Below are positions 38,701 to 51,037 of a stretch of 64,000 nucleotides of DNA, piece by piece. This DNA comes from Anarhynchus alexandrinus (taxonomy: Eukaryota > Chordata > Aves > Charadriiformes > Charadriidae). The position numbers and the translations under genes are program-made. Where the stretch lies: assembly GCA_008711295.1 (NCBI GenBank), contig VUYV01000069.1, forward strand, positions 2,338,909-2,402,908, in the 5' to 3' direction. How positions within the stretch are numbered: position 1 is the first letter of the stretch; every line of letters starts with the position of its first letter. The notes beneath the pieces were generated by a model. That model had not been told where the DNA came from, did no database searches, and saw only the letters and a program-made list of their open reading frames with translations.

Positions 38701-39039
38701 CATTATACAGGAGCAACAATACACAGCATGAAGGCTTGAACAATAAAAGGAAGTTGGGTGGGCTCTGGAGAGTATGTTGGATATCATGGACAACCTGAAA
38801 AGATCTGATGGTCATTAATTATAGTGATTTTAATCCCACATAAACAGAAGGTATTTTCTAAGAAACAAAGGTCATAATATTATGAAAAAACAGTCAACAT
38901 CCGCCCTCACACTTGAACTGGTACAGTTGCAGATTGCTTCATAATCCTCCAGCTTTCAACTTGAGAATGATGGCAGAAGCCTAACAGGCTTTCTTTTCAT
39001 TTTTCTGGACTAAGCACATAGTCCAATCAGGAAGCACAT

Positions 39040-39453
39040 AGTGCTCAGAGGGATGGAACACCTGAGGGCTGAGAGTTGGAGTTGTTTAGCCTGGAGAAGT
39101 GAAGGCTCTGGGAGACCTTATTGTGGCCTTTCAGTACTTAAAGGGGGCCTACAGGAAAGAGATAGGGAAAGACTTTTTAGCAGGGCCTGTTGCGATAGGA
39201 CAAGGGGAAATGGCTTCAAACTAAAATAGGGAAGTTTTAGACTAGATATAAAGAAGACATTTTTTACAGTGAAACACTGGCACAGGTTGCCCAGAGAGGT
39301 GGTAGATGCCCCATCCCTGGAAACAAATTCAAGGTCAGGTTGGTGGGGACTCTGAGCAACCTGATCTATTTGAAGATGTCCCTGCTCATTGCAGGGGGGA
39401 CTGGACTAGATGACCTTTAAAGGTCCCTTCCAACCCAAACCATTCTATGATTC
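39040..39453 (+). mobile_element. CR1 LINE, 5'-truncated
   Basis: Plus-strand copy beginning near GCTCAGAGGGATGGAACACC and ending with CCATTCTATGATTCC. It covers the last part of ORF2 (TTTAGCCTGGAGAAG, TACTTAAAGGGGGCCTACAG) and the 3' UTR (GTCCCTGCTCATTGCAGG). The terminal octamer repeats are cut to about one and a half copies. The short frame at 39041-39229 is the broken ORF2 end (SWSCLAWRSEGSG in place of the usual FSLEKR context), so it is frameshifted. Confidence 0.95.
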
Positions 39454-42400
39454 CTAAAGCCATCCACCTCTTACATCCCCTGACAGCAGAACTAAGATAC
39501 TCCTCTCTGAAGCCACCACTATGAAATGATTTTCAAAAAGGGCAAGGGCAGAAGAACAACTGTGGGAGGTGGTTTCTGATAACAATGATTTATTGTTATC
39601 AATGTGAAAATCCACAGAAAGGGACACTCTGGATGAAGCAAACCGAACCAATATGCCTGGTTTAACTGGCAAGACCTTGTAAAATGGAATATGCAGACAT
39701 CCCAACACTGTTTGAAGAGGTTCAATGCAATAAGATTTCTGATGTCACAAACATGAAACACTGATATATCTCTCAAAATTTAAGCTCTCCCCTCCCCAAA
39801 AAAAAGAGAATTTCAAACTATGGTAGCTTTAAAAAGAGTTCAACAGAAAAGTACTGTTTTAGTGAGCTAAGCTAAAGTTACAAACTTGTAAGTGAATGAA
39901 TTTAGTAGCTCTTTAAAGTACAAGGAAACAAATAATAAGCAAATCTTTATAAGTAAAATATTTAACCTACTGCAAAGATTTCTATGCTTATAATCTTCAG
40001 AAATCCTACCTAATACTGCTTTGTTATGTACACTTTGAACGTTAACACCTTTCCCATAAAGTTACTCATTTCACACTACACTACAGATACTACTGGATTT
40101 CAAGGACCTTAATAGCCAGTCCTAATATAAAAATAACAGAAGGACGTGCATAAGATTGAAGGGAGACAGTCAAGCAATACAGAACTGACACATCATGTTC
40201 TAAACTGTATCTTATTAAATCCAAATGAAGACTCAACTACTTTAATACTTTTGCAAATATAAGCAATTTGCCTGAAGTTCCTGACTCCTTTATTAAAAAA
40301 AATAACGGACAATAAAGAAAGAGAATATGAACCAAAATCTATAGGCAAAAAATAAGTGAAAGACTCTTATTTCAACCATGAGGTGTGGGGATTTTCTGGG
40401 GGGAGAAGAACAATAGCAAACTAGGTTAGTATCAGGATTAAAGGGAACATTATCAATGGACCTAAATCTAAGTTAAAGCAGGGAATTGAAAGAATTATTT
40501 ATAAAAATGCAGAACAGGCAGAATCATGCAACATGTATGCTCCTCTGCAGAACAGCTATTGACGCATAACTGTCTAGATGCAAGATAGCTGAAGTAATCT
40601 AAAATATTTATTACTTAAGATTTAAAATAGAAGTTATTTTACTTCCTATCGTTTTCATGTCACTGAAAAATGAGCCACTGTGCGTTGCAAGCCTTGGAAA
40701 TCTAAATTGGGGATAACCACAAAGGTAAGAAAAAACAAAATCAGCCCATGTTCCTGATCTTACACACAGATGGTGGAAAGGAGGTAATTAAAAGCAACAC
40801 TTCAGAAACTCTCTAGCCACTTATGCAAAACACTTTTTATTGGGGGGGAGGAGGAGGGTTTGGTTGGGTTTTTTACTATATGAATAACTGAGTTGGAGAA
40901 ATACATATGATCTTAAACAAAGCACATGAAATTGAGGGGTCAGTGAGAGGGCTAGAAACATTCATACAAGATTAAACAAGACTACAGGCCATGAAAACAA
41001 AATGCAAAAATTCCCTTAGACATAAAATATAAGACAAGTTTTAAGACTTTAAATATAGTCAAAGACTAAAAATGGATGCCACCTGCAGAGTATTCTGCTC
41101 TTTCTGATGGTCTTTCCGAAACGGTCTGAAAACATGAAGCAGGAAATAGTGAAAGCATGCAGGATTTCTGACCCTAAATACACACAGTGGGACCAACATA
41201 AGTAGATATTAGTGAAACACCTAAGAAGACAGCATGCTTAGTAAAATACAGTGAAGGGAACGACAGGTCTCATCTGCTCAAATTCCAGACCCCGGGTAGA
41301 TGTGTTACTGAAAAATGAGTGTCGTATATTTTCTAAGTGTGTGACACTCTGCAGACTGAAGTTATTTAATATTCTATGAAATAATTTGAGGTGTGATATA
41401 CCTGATGAGTAAAGAGTAAGCTAACAATTTCCAGGGCACAAACTTTCATTAGCCCACTTTAGGGTTCCTAATTCAAGTAAGGTTTTTGAAAAGTATACGT
41501 ATCTAAACAAATCTAGACAGTCACATATACTTTCCTCCCATCTGTTTAATATTTCTTTGTATAAAGCCAAGGCATAGCCTTATGTACTAATTACCAAATC
41601 TTCTCTATGTACACCTTAGAGATCATTAAAGTAAACAATGAAAACCTTAATAGAAACTCTGCATCGCCAAAAACCAATCTGTGTAATGGAAGGATTGTAG
41701 TCATTGCCTTCTCCCGTCAATATAAGTTCCATTCTCATACAGCTCCACTACCCTTTTTTCCCCACTTTTTATTTTGCCTTCTATTTTTATTGTCCATCTG
41801 CTTCTCCTTTCCCTTCCATAACTCCCCATCTTACTCCTTAGCAGTAAGATGTGGGGCAAAAACATATCTTCTCACAGGCCACTATGAAGATATTAAGCCA
41901 TTCCAGCACACCACAATCAATACTGCAGTAAAAGCAGAATACTGCACAAAATACAAGGATTACTGAACACAGAAATATTGATAGAAACCAGGAATCGTCA
42001 CAACAATGAACCTCCCACAGTCTTGTTTCATTTTGCCCATTTTTATTATTATATTATTTGGATTTATTTGGAATATAAAGTCCGCAGATACCAAAGGACT
42101 GACTGTTAATGCTGCAAAATTATTAATGGATCAATTTTTATGGAAATGTATGCATCCTCTCATTTCTTGATCTTCCCAGCTGTTACATAAGGAAGCAAAT
42201 TATCAACTATCTGGAAGAGGAAAATGGAGGGGGGGAGCAATATGTAAACATACAAAGTATGCTTGAAATAAAGCAAGAACAAAACAAAACAAAACACACA
42301 TCTAACTCTGCTCCTTTCCCTCACTTCTCTGCCCTATGGGTCTACAAATTGAATAGACCTGACTCATTGCACAAAACTCAAACCAATGTATCAATAAAAC

Positions 42401-44543
42401 CAACCAAAGATTGTGCACTATGAAACAGAAAGAAATATTTGCCAACTTGTTAACCCAATCAGCTAGTACTTAAACAGGCTAAATACTTAATCATTGAAAA
42501 AAGTAACACAGAAATAGATGATCTGTATACTATTACAGTTGCTTGTAAACTGGTATTTGGCTCAAGTCCGTGCAAATATAACGGATTAAAAAGTTCTGTT
42601 GCAATAATATTGCTAGATTTGACTAATTCTGCGATTCATTCACAGCAAAATTTTCTCTTCAACAGTAACTAAAACCACTGTAAACTAGCATGAGATGACC
42701 CACTTTGTTTAAAATTCTCATCCCTACTCTTAAAAACCAAATCAGGGTTTAAAATTTCCTGATTCTACTCTCCAATAGTCCCTCATCAGCTTTAATTACT
42801 TACATTCTACATAGTAATATTATTCCTGCAAACACTCAAACCTATTTTAAGTTACTGTTCCAGAAATAACTAGAAGCTATGATCCAGGAGAGATTCTCAT
42901 TTTCCTTTACCACACACCAGCAATTCAAACATTCCTTCCTTGTGTGCCTTACTATGTATAGAAATCAACAAGTCCCTTCAAATTAATGTTTTTCTTGCAT
43001 CTTAGTGAAATTTTCTGAAATGCCTAATCTATTTCACATATGATTGTCTGTGGGATTTGCATACAATTGCCTACACGCAGCTCACTATTTTCAGACTGAT
43101 AACAGAATTCACTATTTTGTTTAAAAAAAAAAACCTTATACACGGTGCAATTATCCCTCAGAATAACTTGCAGTTATTCACTGTAAGTATGTCTGCTTGT
43201 ATGGTACCCTACATGTCAAATTCATCATGCTTAATTTCACCTAAAACATAGGTTTGTCTAACCTAATCACCCAGGTCCTCCATGCAATTCATTGGGACAG
43301 ACAAGCACAAAAAGACAACAATTCATCCCATCTACATCACCCATCTTTTAAAATGGGGTAAACTGCTCTCTTGGGGCGCCTGCTTGCCCAGTTAATTATA
43401 AGGGAAATCTAGGTGACTAAATTTTATTAAAAATCTCATTTTTAGACAGATACATTTAAATAAGATATAATCCAGCCATTACATGACAACAGAAGTATTT
43501 CTGATAGTGTAGTTACATCACCTCCTCAGAATGACACAGACTAAGCAGACAAAAGGTATTTGCTGTCAGCAGAGCTGAATTCAAACTAAGAGTTGTGTGC
43601 ACAGCACCTTTAGCTGGTTTACTGTTCTCCTACCATGACCCAGCATAGCTACGCTAGCAAAATTCCATACAACAAGCTTGGCCTGGAATGCCACTATAAG
43701 AAAGCTGATTCAATAAATTAATAAACATATTAGCTAAATATTATAAAAGTTCACAGCTAAAGTATGATTGCTGAGATACAAAAGAATCCTGCTAGATATT
43801 AGTGCTTATTCTGCACATTCATAGTTTATAATCTTCCTTAAATGAGAATTAGAAGTACAGTTCACAGCAAACATTAAAAAGTGTTCTAAGAAATATACTG
43901 AAACACAGAGCAGTGTGTGTTGGTACAAAATGTTTTTTAGAGCTGTATACAAGCATCATCCCCCTGGTCTGGGTAGTGTGGTGCTATGGTAGCACAGCAC
44001 AAGTAAATTTTCTTGTGAATTTAAAGAACTCACTTTGTAAAGCCAGACCTTTGAATCTGTAGTCAAAGTAAGGAAAACATTCTGATGTTGGCTTAACCAC
44101 ATGTTCTTGTTTTCATGTTAGAAGTTTTGTCCTTACCAAATGTAGTTAGAATAAAAATCATAACAGGTATATTTAAAAGGAAACTAATCTTTTAATATCA
44201 AAACAACAAAAGCTTTACTTAAAGCTGATACTTATCAGGCAAACATAGCATGAAAAGACAATAATAAACTTATGCTCTGCTATGCCTACTGGACTCATAA
44301 ATACTGCTTTTTCTTGCCTCCTCTCAAGTCTGTGATCAAAAGACGGAACACTCTTGGCAATAATACGTTTAAGATTAAAGAAGAAAAACAAAAGAAGCCC
44401 GGAACAAAAGAAAATTGTTGCTGTGTAGTCAGTATCATCATTTGTATTAAAACTTTTTAAGGAATATATGACCCTGACTGGAAAATAAAGGTCCACAAGA
44501 AAGCAAAATATTTTGGAATGGGATTCAAAATGAAAATACAGCT
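39454..44543. other. Unique AT-rich non-coding stretch
   Basis: I see no gene or recognisable transposon. It contains an AAAAC repeat at 42279-42300. The frame at 41607-41966 (119 codons, plus) has a hydrophobic stretch (HFLFCLLFLLSICFSF) produced by T/C-rich sequence and no recognised motif. I treat it as chance. Confidence 0.55.
42279..42300. repeat. AAAAC microsatellite
   Basis: About three to four AAAAC units followed by ACACA. Simple repeat. Confidence 0.8.
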
Positions 44544-46412
44544 ATAGAATCACAGAATCATTTTGGTTGGAAGAGACCTTTAAGATCATCAAGTTCAACC
44601 ATTAACCTAACACTACCAAAACCACCACTAAATCATGTACCTAAGCACTACATCTACAGGTCTTTTAAATACCTCCAGAGATGGTGACTTAACCACTTCA
44701 CTGGGCAGCATGTTCCACTGTTTGATAACCCTTTTCATGAAGAAATTTTTCTAATTTCCGATCTAAACGTCCCCGGCACAACTTGAGGCCATTTCCTCTT
44801 GTCCTATTGCATGTTAATTGGGAGAAGAGAGCAACCCTCACCTCTCTACAACCTCCTGTCAGGTAGTTGTAGAGAGCAGTAAGGTCTCCCCTCAGCCTCC
44901 TTTTCTCCAGACTAAACAACCCCAGATCCCTCAGCCACTCGTCATATGACGTGTTCTCGAGACCCCTCACCAGCTTTGTTGCCCTTGTCTGGACATGCTC
45001 CAGCACCTCAGTGTCCTTCCTATAGTGAGGGGCCCAACACTGAACACAGTACTCAAGGTGGGGCCTCACCAGTGCCAAGTACAGGGGGACGATCACTTCC
45101 CTAGTCCTGCTGGCCACACTATTCCTGACACAAGTCAGGATGCTGTTGGCCTTCTTGGCCACCTGGGCATACCGTCGTCTCATAGCCAGCTGGCTGTTGA
45201 CCGACACCCCAGGTCCTTTGCTGCTGGGCAGCTTTCCAGCCACTCCTCCCCAAGCCTGAAGTGCTGCATGGGGTTGTTGTGACCTAAGTGCAGAACCTGG
45301 CACTTGGCCTTGTTGAACCTCATACCATTGGCCTCAGCCCATCAATCCAGCCTGTCCAGATCCTTCTGTAGAGCCTTCCTACCCTCAAGCAAATCAACAC
45401 TCCCACCCAACTTGGTGTTGTCTGTGAACTTACTGAGGGTGCACTTGATACCCTCGTCCACATCATTGATAAAGATATTAAATGCAACTGGTCCAAATAC
45501 TGAGCCCTGGGGAGCACAACTTATGACCAGCCACCAACTGGATTTAACTCCATTCACCACCACTCTTTAGGCCCAGCCATCCAGACAGTTTTTACCCAGC
45601 AAAGAGTATGCCCATTCAAGCCACGAGCAGCCAGTTTCTCCAGGAGAACGCTGCGGGAAACAGTGTCAAAGGCTTTGCAAAAATCCAGGTAGATAACATC
45701 CACAGCTTTTCCCTCATCCACTAAGTGGGTCACCTTGTCATAGAAGGAGATCAGGTTAGTCAAGCAGGACCTGCCTTTCATAAACCCATGCTGACTGGGC
45801 CTGATTGTCCTGTATGTGTGTGATGGCACTCAGGGCGATCTGCTCCACCTTCCCCAGCACTGAGGTCACACTGACAGGCCTGTAGTTCCCCAGATCCTCC
45901 TTCCAGCCCTTCTGGTAGATGGGCGTTACATTTGCTAACCTCCAGTCAACTGAGACCTCCCCGGTTAGCAAGGACTGCTGATAAATAATGGAAAGTGTCT
46001 CGGTGAGCACTTCTGCCAGCTCCCTCAGTACCCTTGGGTGGATCCCATCCGGCCCCACGGACTTGTGTGTGTCTAAGTGGTGTAGCAGCTCACTAACCAT
46101 TTCCTCTTGGATTATGGGTTTTTTTTCTGCTCCCCATCCCTATCATTCAGCTCAGGGGGCTGGGTACCCAGACCACAACTGGTCTTACTATGAAAGACTG
46201 AGGCAAAGAAGACACTAAGTACCTCAGCTTCTTCCCCATCCTTGGTCACTATGTTTGTCCCTACATCCAATAAAAGATGGAGATTCTCCTTAGTCCTCCT
46301 TTTGTTGTTAATGTATTTATAGAAACATTATTTATTGTCTTTTACAGCAGTAGCCAGATTAAGTTGCAGTTGGGCTTTGGCCCTTCTAATTTTCTCCCTG
46401 CATAGCCTGTAA
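44544..46412 (-). mobile_element. CR1 LINE, 1.87 kb, longest copy in the window
   Basis: The inverted CR1 tail (ATAGAATCACAGAATCA) starts at 44544, followed by TTGGAAGAGACC and the same 3' words as the copy at 18801 (CAACCATTAACCTAACACTA), so both belong to one subfamily. On the minus strand it covers ORF2 from upstream of the RT domain to the C-terminus. It extends about 650 bases further 5' than the 18801 copy, ending near 46412 in the linker between endonuclease and RT. ORF2 is broken by several frameshifts and the RT active site is altered. A poly-T block with an N gap lies about 130 bases beyond the 5' end. Confidence 0.97.
44698..46100 (-). pseudogene. CR1 ORF2 reverse transcriptase, multiply frameshifted
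   Basis: Four minus-strand frames together cover most of the RT and the C-terminal region. 46100-45756 holds HKSVGPDGIHPRVL, then LGNYRPVSVTSVLGK. 45829-45554 holds QHGFMKGRSCLTNL, then [11 protein letters not shown]. 45563-45342 holds the APQGSV region and the active-site box. 45303-44698 holds [10 protein letters not shown] and RATKLVRG. Each junction is a frameshift. The catalytic FADD box reads FTDN at 45417-45428, so the second aspartate is lost. An arginine codon (CGG in related copies) has become TGG near 44940. The frame ends early at 44698. The copy is inactive. Confidence 0.92.
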
Positions 46413-46542
46413 CAACTACATGCAACACTCGAGCTATGTTCATGCCATACTGTAGCAAGTCTTCAAAAAGCTTGCTTTGCTTACCTCACATTAAGATGAC
46501 AAACTACTATTTAACTTTTCATGCCTCATCTAAACATTTCAC

Positions 46543-46588
46543 TTTTTTTTTTTTTTTTTTTTTNNNNNNNNNTTTTTTTTTTTTTTTT
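46543..46588. other. Poly-T block containing an assembly gap (9 N)
   Basis: A T-run from 46543 is interrupted by nine N at 46564-46572 and continues to 46588. The gap sits inside the homopolymer, so true length is unknown. Any open frame across it is meaningless. Confidence 0.95.
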
Positions 46589-47808
46589 ACAGAAACACAC
46601 TTTTTTCCTGTGTTTTTAAACTTCTGTTTTTTGCTGTTTACAAGCACTTATACATAGTTTGAGTTAGAGGAATTAGAAACATTTCCATCATGTATGCCAT
46701 TGCCAGAAACACAGTACGAACACCCAATTCCTTCCACTGGTTCATTCACAACAGTTTACATTATTTGTTTTGAACAGAGCTGTTTCTCAAGTCACATATA
46801 TAAATCAAGCACAGCTTTAAAGGATACAAATTCTAGAATGGATTTATTAACCTTGTTTTGATAACTAACTTTCTTAAAGCAGGCCTAAAAAAGCCCACAC
46901 TACTAAGAACTTAATTAAAATATGTATACTGAAAATTCAGATTTTGCTCAGTAGAAATGATAATAGCTTGTTCTCTCTGTGGCCACAGAGATTCCTGCTT
47001 TGGTACCATTAGGACTTATATACATACCTCAAATATTAATGAAGATGAAAAACTTTCCTTCTTTTTCTGTCAGCTACACTAATAGATCTTAGTTTTACAA
47101 ATAATGTAAGATGACGTGAATAAAATATTAAAAGAGTTTCCTCTGCAACTGTGACAAGAACTGTAGGTTGAGATTAAGATGCATCAAGACACGTAAAACA
47201 GTTGAACAAGGATTCGTATTAATATATAAATGTATTCTTCACATCCAATGTGAAATAATTTAAGCCAATTAAGCAGCAGAGACACAGCTGATATATGTAG
47301 TTGATTTTTAAATCGGTATACTATTTATCGGAATTACTGTTGCTTTCCACAGTTACACAGTTGAACATGAGCAGTTCTGTACATTTGCAGTCACCATACA
47401 GCCTAAACATTTTGGTTTTCACTTCATTTTATTACGCTGCTCCAGGCACACAGATTTCTATTAAGCCACAAAGATTATGTGGTTTAAAGATTATTTCTAA
47501 GAGCAAAGAACTTGAGATGACATCTGCCATGTCTTCTACTGAAATTAATTTTAACCACGAAATCTGACAATTAAGATTCACCTTGCTCCATATATTGAGT
47601 AGTAACAGAAACCTATCAACCAGGAATCAACATGCACCTGTGCCCCATTCCAACTCTCCAGGTTAACTAAGGGGAACTACCATCATTAATAAGACCAGGG
47701 CTTACGTCTCTATTGTCAAAAATCAGTTTTGATCTCAGACAATGATGCAGTTCCTTTGGATGGAAAACCAAGGCAGCGAGTTAAGATCAAAGAAAATTAG
47801 GCCTGGAA
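46589..47808. other. Unique non-coding stretch
   Basis: AT-rich sequence with no recognisable gene or transposon. The frame at 47301-47567 is short and shows no known motif. Confidence 0.55.
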
Positions 47809-47904
47809 AAGAGGGAGATGATCCAGTCAAGCCTTCTTGTCCTGAGATGGAATCAATAATACTTGATTTATGCCTGGCAGAGCTTCATCCAATTTGCTCT
47901 TTAC
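47809..47904 (-). mobile_element. Very old CR1/L3-like fragment
   Basis: The stretch GAGGGAGATGATCCAGTCAA, then CTGAGATGGAATCAATAATA, ATGCCTGGCAGAGCTTCATC and CAATTTGCTCTT follows the word order of old amniote CR1/L3-type 3' ends in inverse orientation (GAGATCATCTAGTCCA..., GAGGCAGGATCAA..., CCTGACAG...TTGTCCAACCTGCTCTT). Identity is low and the boundaries are approximate. Consensus is from memory. Confidence 0.55.
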
Positions 47905-48185
47905 ATGAAGAATTCTATGTTTCCTCCTCATCATCTTTCTTCCCTAGTGTAATTAAACTCAGCTTTTGTCTTCCTTTGCAAAACTTTTTTTTTAAAAAAA
48001 TACAGACTTTTTTTTTTGTTGTTCCTTCAGAACCTCTCCAATCTACCAATGTTACATAGTATGAGTTTCCAACATTCTCACTGGAACATGTGCAAGGATA
48101 ATAAAACAAGTAAATCAGTCCTCCATTACTTCAAAACACTTCTGTAGTAATAGGAGGTCATTTGGTTTCTTTAATTTTTTTGTTT

Positions 48186-48293
48186 TCACAGAATAACAGA
48201 ATGGTTGGAAGGGAAGTCATTTGGAAGTCATCTGGGACAAGCAGGGACACCTCCAGCCAATTGTCCAGGACCATGTCTAGGTGGCTTTTTGTA
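48186..48293 (-). mobile_element. Old CR1 3' fragment
   Basis: The sequence TCACAGAATAACAGAATGG followed by TTGGAAGGGAAGTCATTTGG, CAAGCAGGGACACCTCCAGC and AGGACCATGTCTAGGTGGCT corresponds to an inverted CR1 3' tail and the first part of its 3' UTR. It is diverged and only about 110 bases long. It has the same orientation as the older piece about 280 bases to its left, but the content overlaps, so they are separate insertions. Confidence 0.75.
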
Positions 48294-49915
48294 ATTCAGA
48301 ATGAACTTCTCCATTACTTCACCTGTTTTTTACATTCACACATTTTTTTCAACTTCAATGTAAATAATAAATCAATTCTTTCTAAATCAGCACAATGACA
48401 TCCTAAATCTGATTTTTACGACACTTATGTGCAAAATTATAGAATTGATTTCTTCACTGCTACAGCAAAGGTAAATCCAATATATTTGGGCTAGCTGGTT
48501 GATAGACTTGAGATCTTAAAAAACACATCAATACAATGGTGTGGATTTGTATTGTATTTTGCGGGTTTTGATTTTGACAGATTTATGTCCATCCCCCACT
48601 GTAGAAAGAATATGAACACATTACTGTGATAGTGCAGTAATATTATGGCTCAATTTCACTTTAATTTACACTATTGCTTAAGAAACAGCTAATAAAGCAG
48701 TTTTCAATATGGGCACTAAACTAGTATAATACACATTACACAATAATGGATAGCAAATTACCACCGGGGGAAAAATGTATGGCAAATGATACAATTTTTA
48801 ATAAATTAAATTTTCAAAACTCCAGCAGAATATTTTTATAGGACACTTGTATGAACACAAACTCCCCAGTCAGCTCAAGTAACATAACATACTGGCCACA
48901 AAGAGGAGCTTTGGATTTTGAAGAAAACCTCATTTTCACTCTTTAACAAGGTATGCGTCCCTCTTTCTTCGGGTCACTTTGTTCAAGTACCATTAGCCAT
49001 GGGCAAAAAGTCACTGCAAGCAGAGTAAAACTTAAATTGCCATTAAAATACAACACTTACTTAACAATAAATATATTTAAAACTATTTATTGCCTAATGC
49101 ACACAAAATATACCTACAATTTCATGAGGTGACTAAGCATTACTATTATCACCACCCAGGCAAGACACACAGAGCCCTTCCCCTTAACTGCTATTATTCA
49201 TGTTGGAAAGAGCCATCCTTCACTGCTACCTGGAAATGATCCGTAATGGTGCTGACCTGATATCTCTTGCTGACTCCATTTTTGCCTTTAGGTTTGTGTA
49301 CCTTTACATGCTGGTGTTTTCCAACTCATGTTACTGCTGATACCTATCTCAACAATAGAACCAACATCTCTCATTTTATCTTCCTTATCTTACATTATTC
49401 TACTCTGCAGAGATTTTCTCAGCGCTCTCAACTTCGCAGTCTCCTCAGAAACCTAAGCCATGGTTATACATGCCATATCAGGGATGGGGCTTGGATGTTT
49501 GATCATGGCTGAAAACAGAGGGAGAGAGGAAGAGGGGAGAAAGAGTTTTGGCAAGGTGCTTTTTCCTCATGTAGAACATGCCTCTGGATCCACTCTTCTG
49601 TTCCCACTCCAAAGAGGATGGGAATAAATTTTGAACCTTCAGCCAAGGAGTGCACTCCAAGTGTCTAACACCCAGAAGAAATGCTGTACCTAGAAAACAT
49701 GAAGCAACCACACTGCAAAACCTCATCTGCTCAGACAAATGAAGGCAGGGATCAAAAAATTCAGCAAGCCCAGCACTCCATCCTTCAAGCAGAACTCAAA
49801 AGATTCAAGTGATTTAAGGACAAATCTTGATGAAAATGCAGACTTTGAACACGTTCCCTACCCACAGATGAAAATCCTAGTATCATAACACATGCCAAAA
49901 AGTAATTTCAGGATA

Positions 49916-49953
49916 AAATGTATAAACAACAAAGAAATGTATAAACAACACAG
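49916..49953. repeat. 19-bp tandem duplication
   Basis: AAATGTATAAACAACAAAG (49916-49934) is followed directly by AAATGTATAAACAACACAG (49935-49953), one mismatch. Confidence 0.9.
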
Positions 49954-50087
49954 AATTGGGCAAATAGAGAAAACACTAAAAATGTCTGAAAGAAAGCTAA
50001 ATTGCCTCTTCACGTAGAATGCTAATCAAAATTACTTTAAACTATGAAAGGGTTCATTGTTCATGTAATTAAATATTTTAAAATTTA

Positions 50088-50137
50088 TTACTTGACAAAC
50101 ATTAAAGTATATTTACTTGACAAACGTTTAAATATAT
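50088..50137. repeat. 25-bp tandem duplication
   Basis: A unit starting TTACTTGACAAACATTAAAG (50088-50112) is followed directly by a second unit starting TTACTTGACAAACGTTTAAA (50113-50137), with a few changes in the second half. Confidence 0.88.
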
Positions 50138-51037
50138 TTAAGGAAGGAATAGAGAAAGCACATCCTTCTATTGAACCATGTCATAACATTTGCTCATATT
50201 AGGACTAAGAATCATCATCAGCTGCCTGATGGACATAAATGCTTAATTTCAGAGAAAGTCTTAGTTGTTGGGGGGTTTTTTGTGTCATTTGTTACCTTAT
50301 TATCAACAGTGCAAGTTTTAATGCTTACCCAGTCTCACATTTTATTATTCTTTCGCCAACCAGTATTCTAACTTCACAACACTTGAAAAAAAAGGTTTTA
50401 CATACCTAATCACAAAAGTCTACAATATTTCAAAAGCAAATGCACTCATGATGCTAATACTTCCATTTAAATCAAGTGGGTATGAAAGAAACCTGTTTGA
50501 CAAAAATCTATGGGAGCTAAAACTATTTTGTGATTGCTAGTAGAATTTAACAGGGACACACAAGTGACAAAGGCAACTAGAATGCTACAAAACATACATG
50601 GTTTTGTTCCTTGTCTGCAGGGTGTTACACTTTTTTTTTTAATAACTGCTCTTTCGCTTGAGATAGAAAATTGAAATACCTAGAATGTTTTCTATTCATA
50701 TTGCAAATGAAACTTTACTGACTCACTTCAAAAAAAAAATTCAATACCTTTTCTTGTAATTGAGTTAGTGACTGAGCTTAAATAGTCATTTCGCTGATAT
50801 AGCAAAATAAGGATAGGAGATGTGATAATTTACAAAGCTACCAACAGGGTGATAGCCTTCTATTTGTTAAATACTAACTTTTATAAATATATCATAAGGA
50901 GAGTAACTATATAAGAATGACCTAAACTATTAGGCAAGTTAGGCCTTTGGTTTCTGATGTAAGTTTGCACCTAAGGAATGACCATGTGTCAGGCTGCAAC
51001 CTAACTGTTTTTGTGAACTCCTACCGAACGACATACG

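Larger units (their letters stand above)
32521..39039. other. Unique AT-rich non-coding stretch
   Basis: I see no supported gene. Simple sequence occurs at 32840-32885 (A-rich), 34719-34798 (paired A-runs) and 35764-35779 (CA repeat). A plus-strand open frame at 36064-36333 has locally higher GC and a good-looking CAG/GTATGA donor at 36253-36260, but no pyrimidine tract upstream and no recognised homology, so it was not accepted as an exon. Confidence 0.5.
48294..51037. other. Unique non-coding stretch with small tandem duplications
   Basis: I see no gene. It contains a 19-bp tandem pair at 49916-49953 and a 25-bp tandem pair at 50088-50137, listed separately. Short open frames such as 49267-49512 and 50171-50371 have no recognised content. 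Confidence 0.55.

Noticed and set aside
41607..41966. 119-codon plus-strand frame with a hydrophobic segment
   Set aside because: The hydrophobic segment comes from a T/C-rich stretch. No signal peptide context, domain or splice signals.
44995..45282. Plus-strand frame within the long CR1
   Set aside because: Antisense shadow of CR1 ORF2.
46436..46657. Plus-strand frame with a phenylalanine run
   Set aside because: It crosses the N gap in a poly-T block, so the frame is an artefact.
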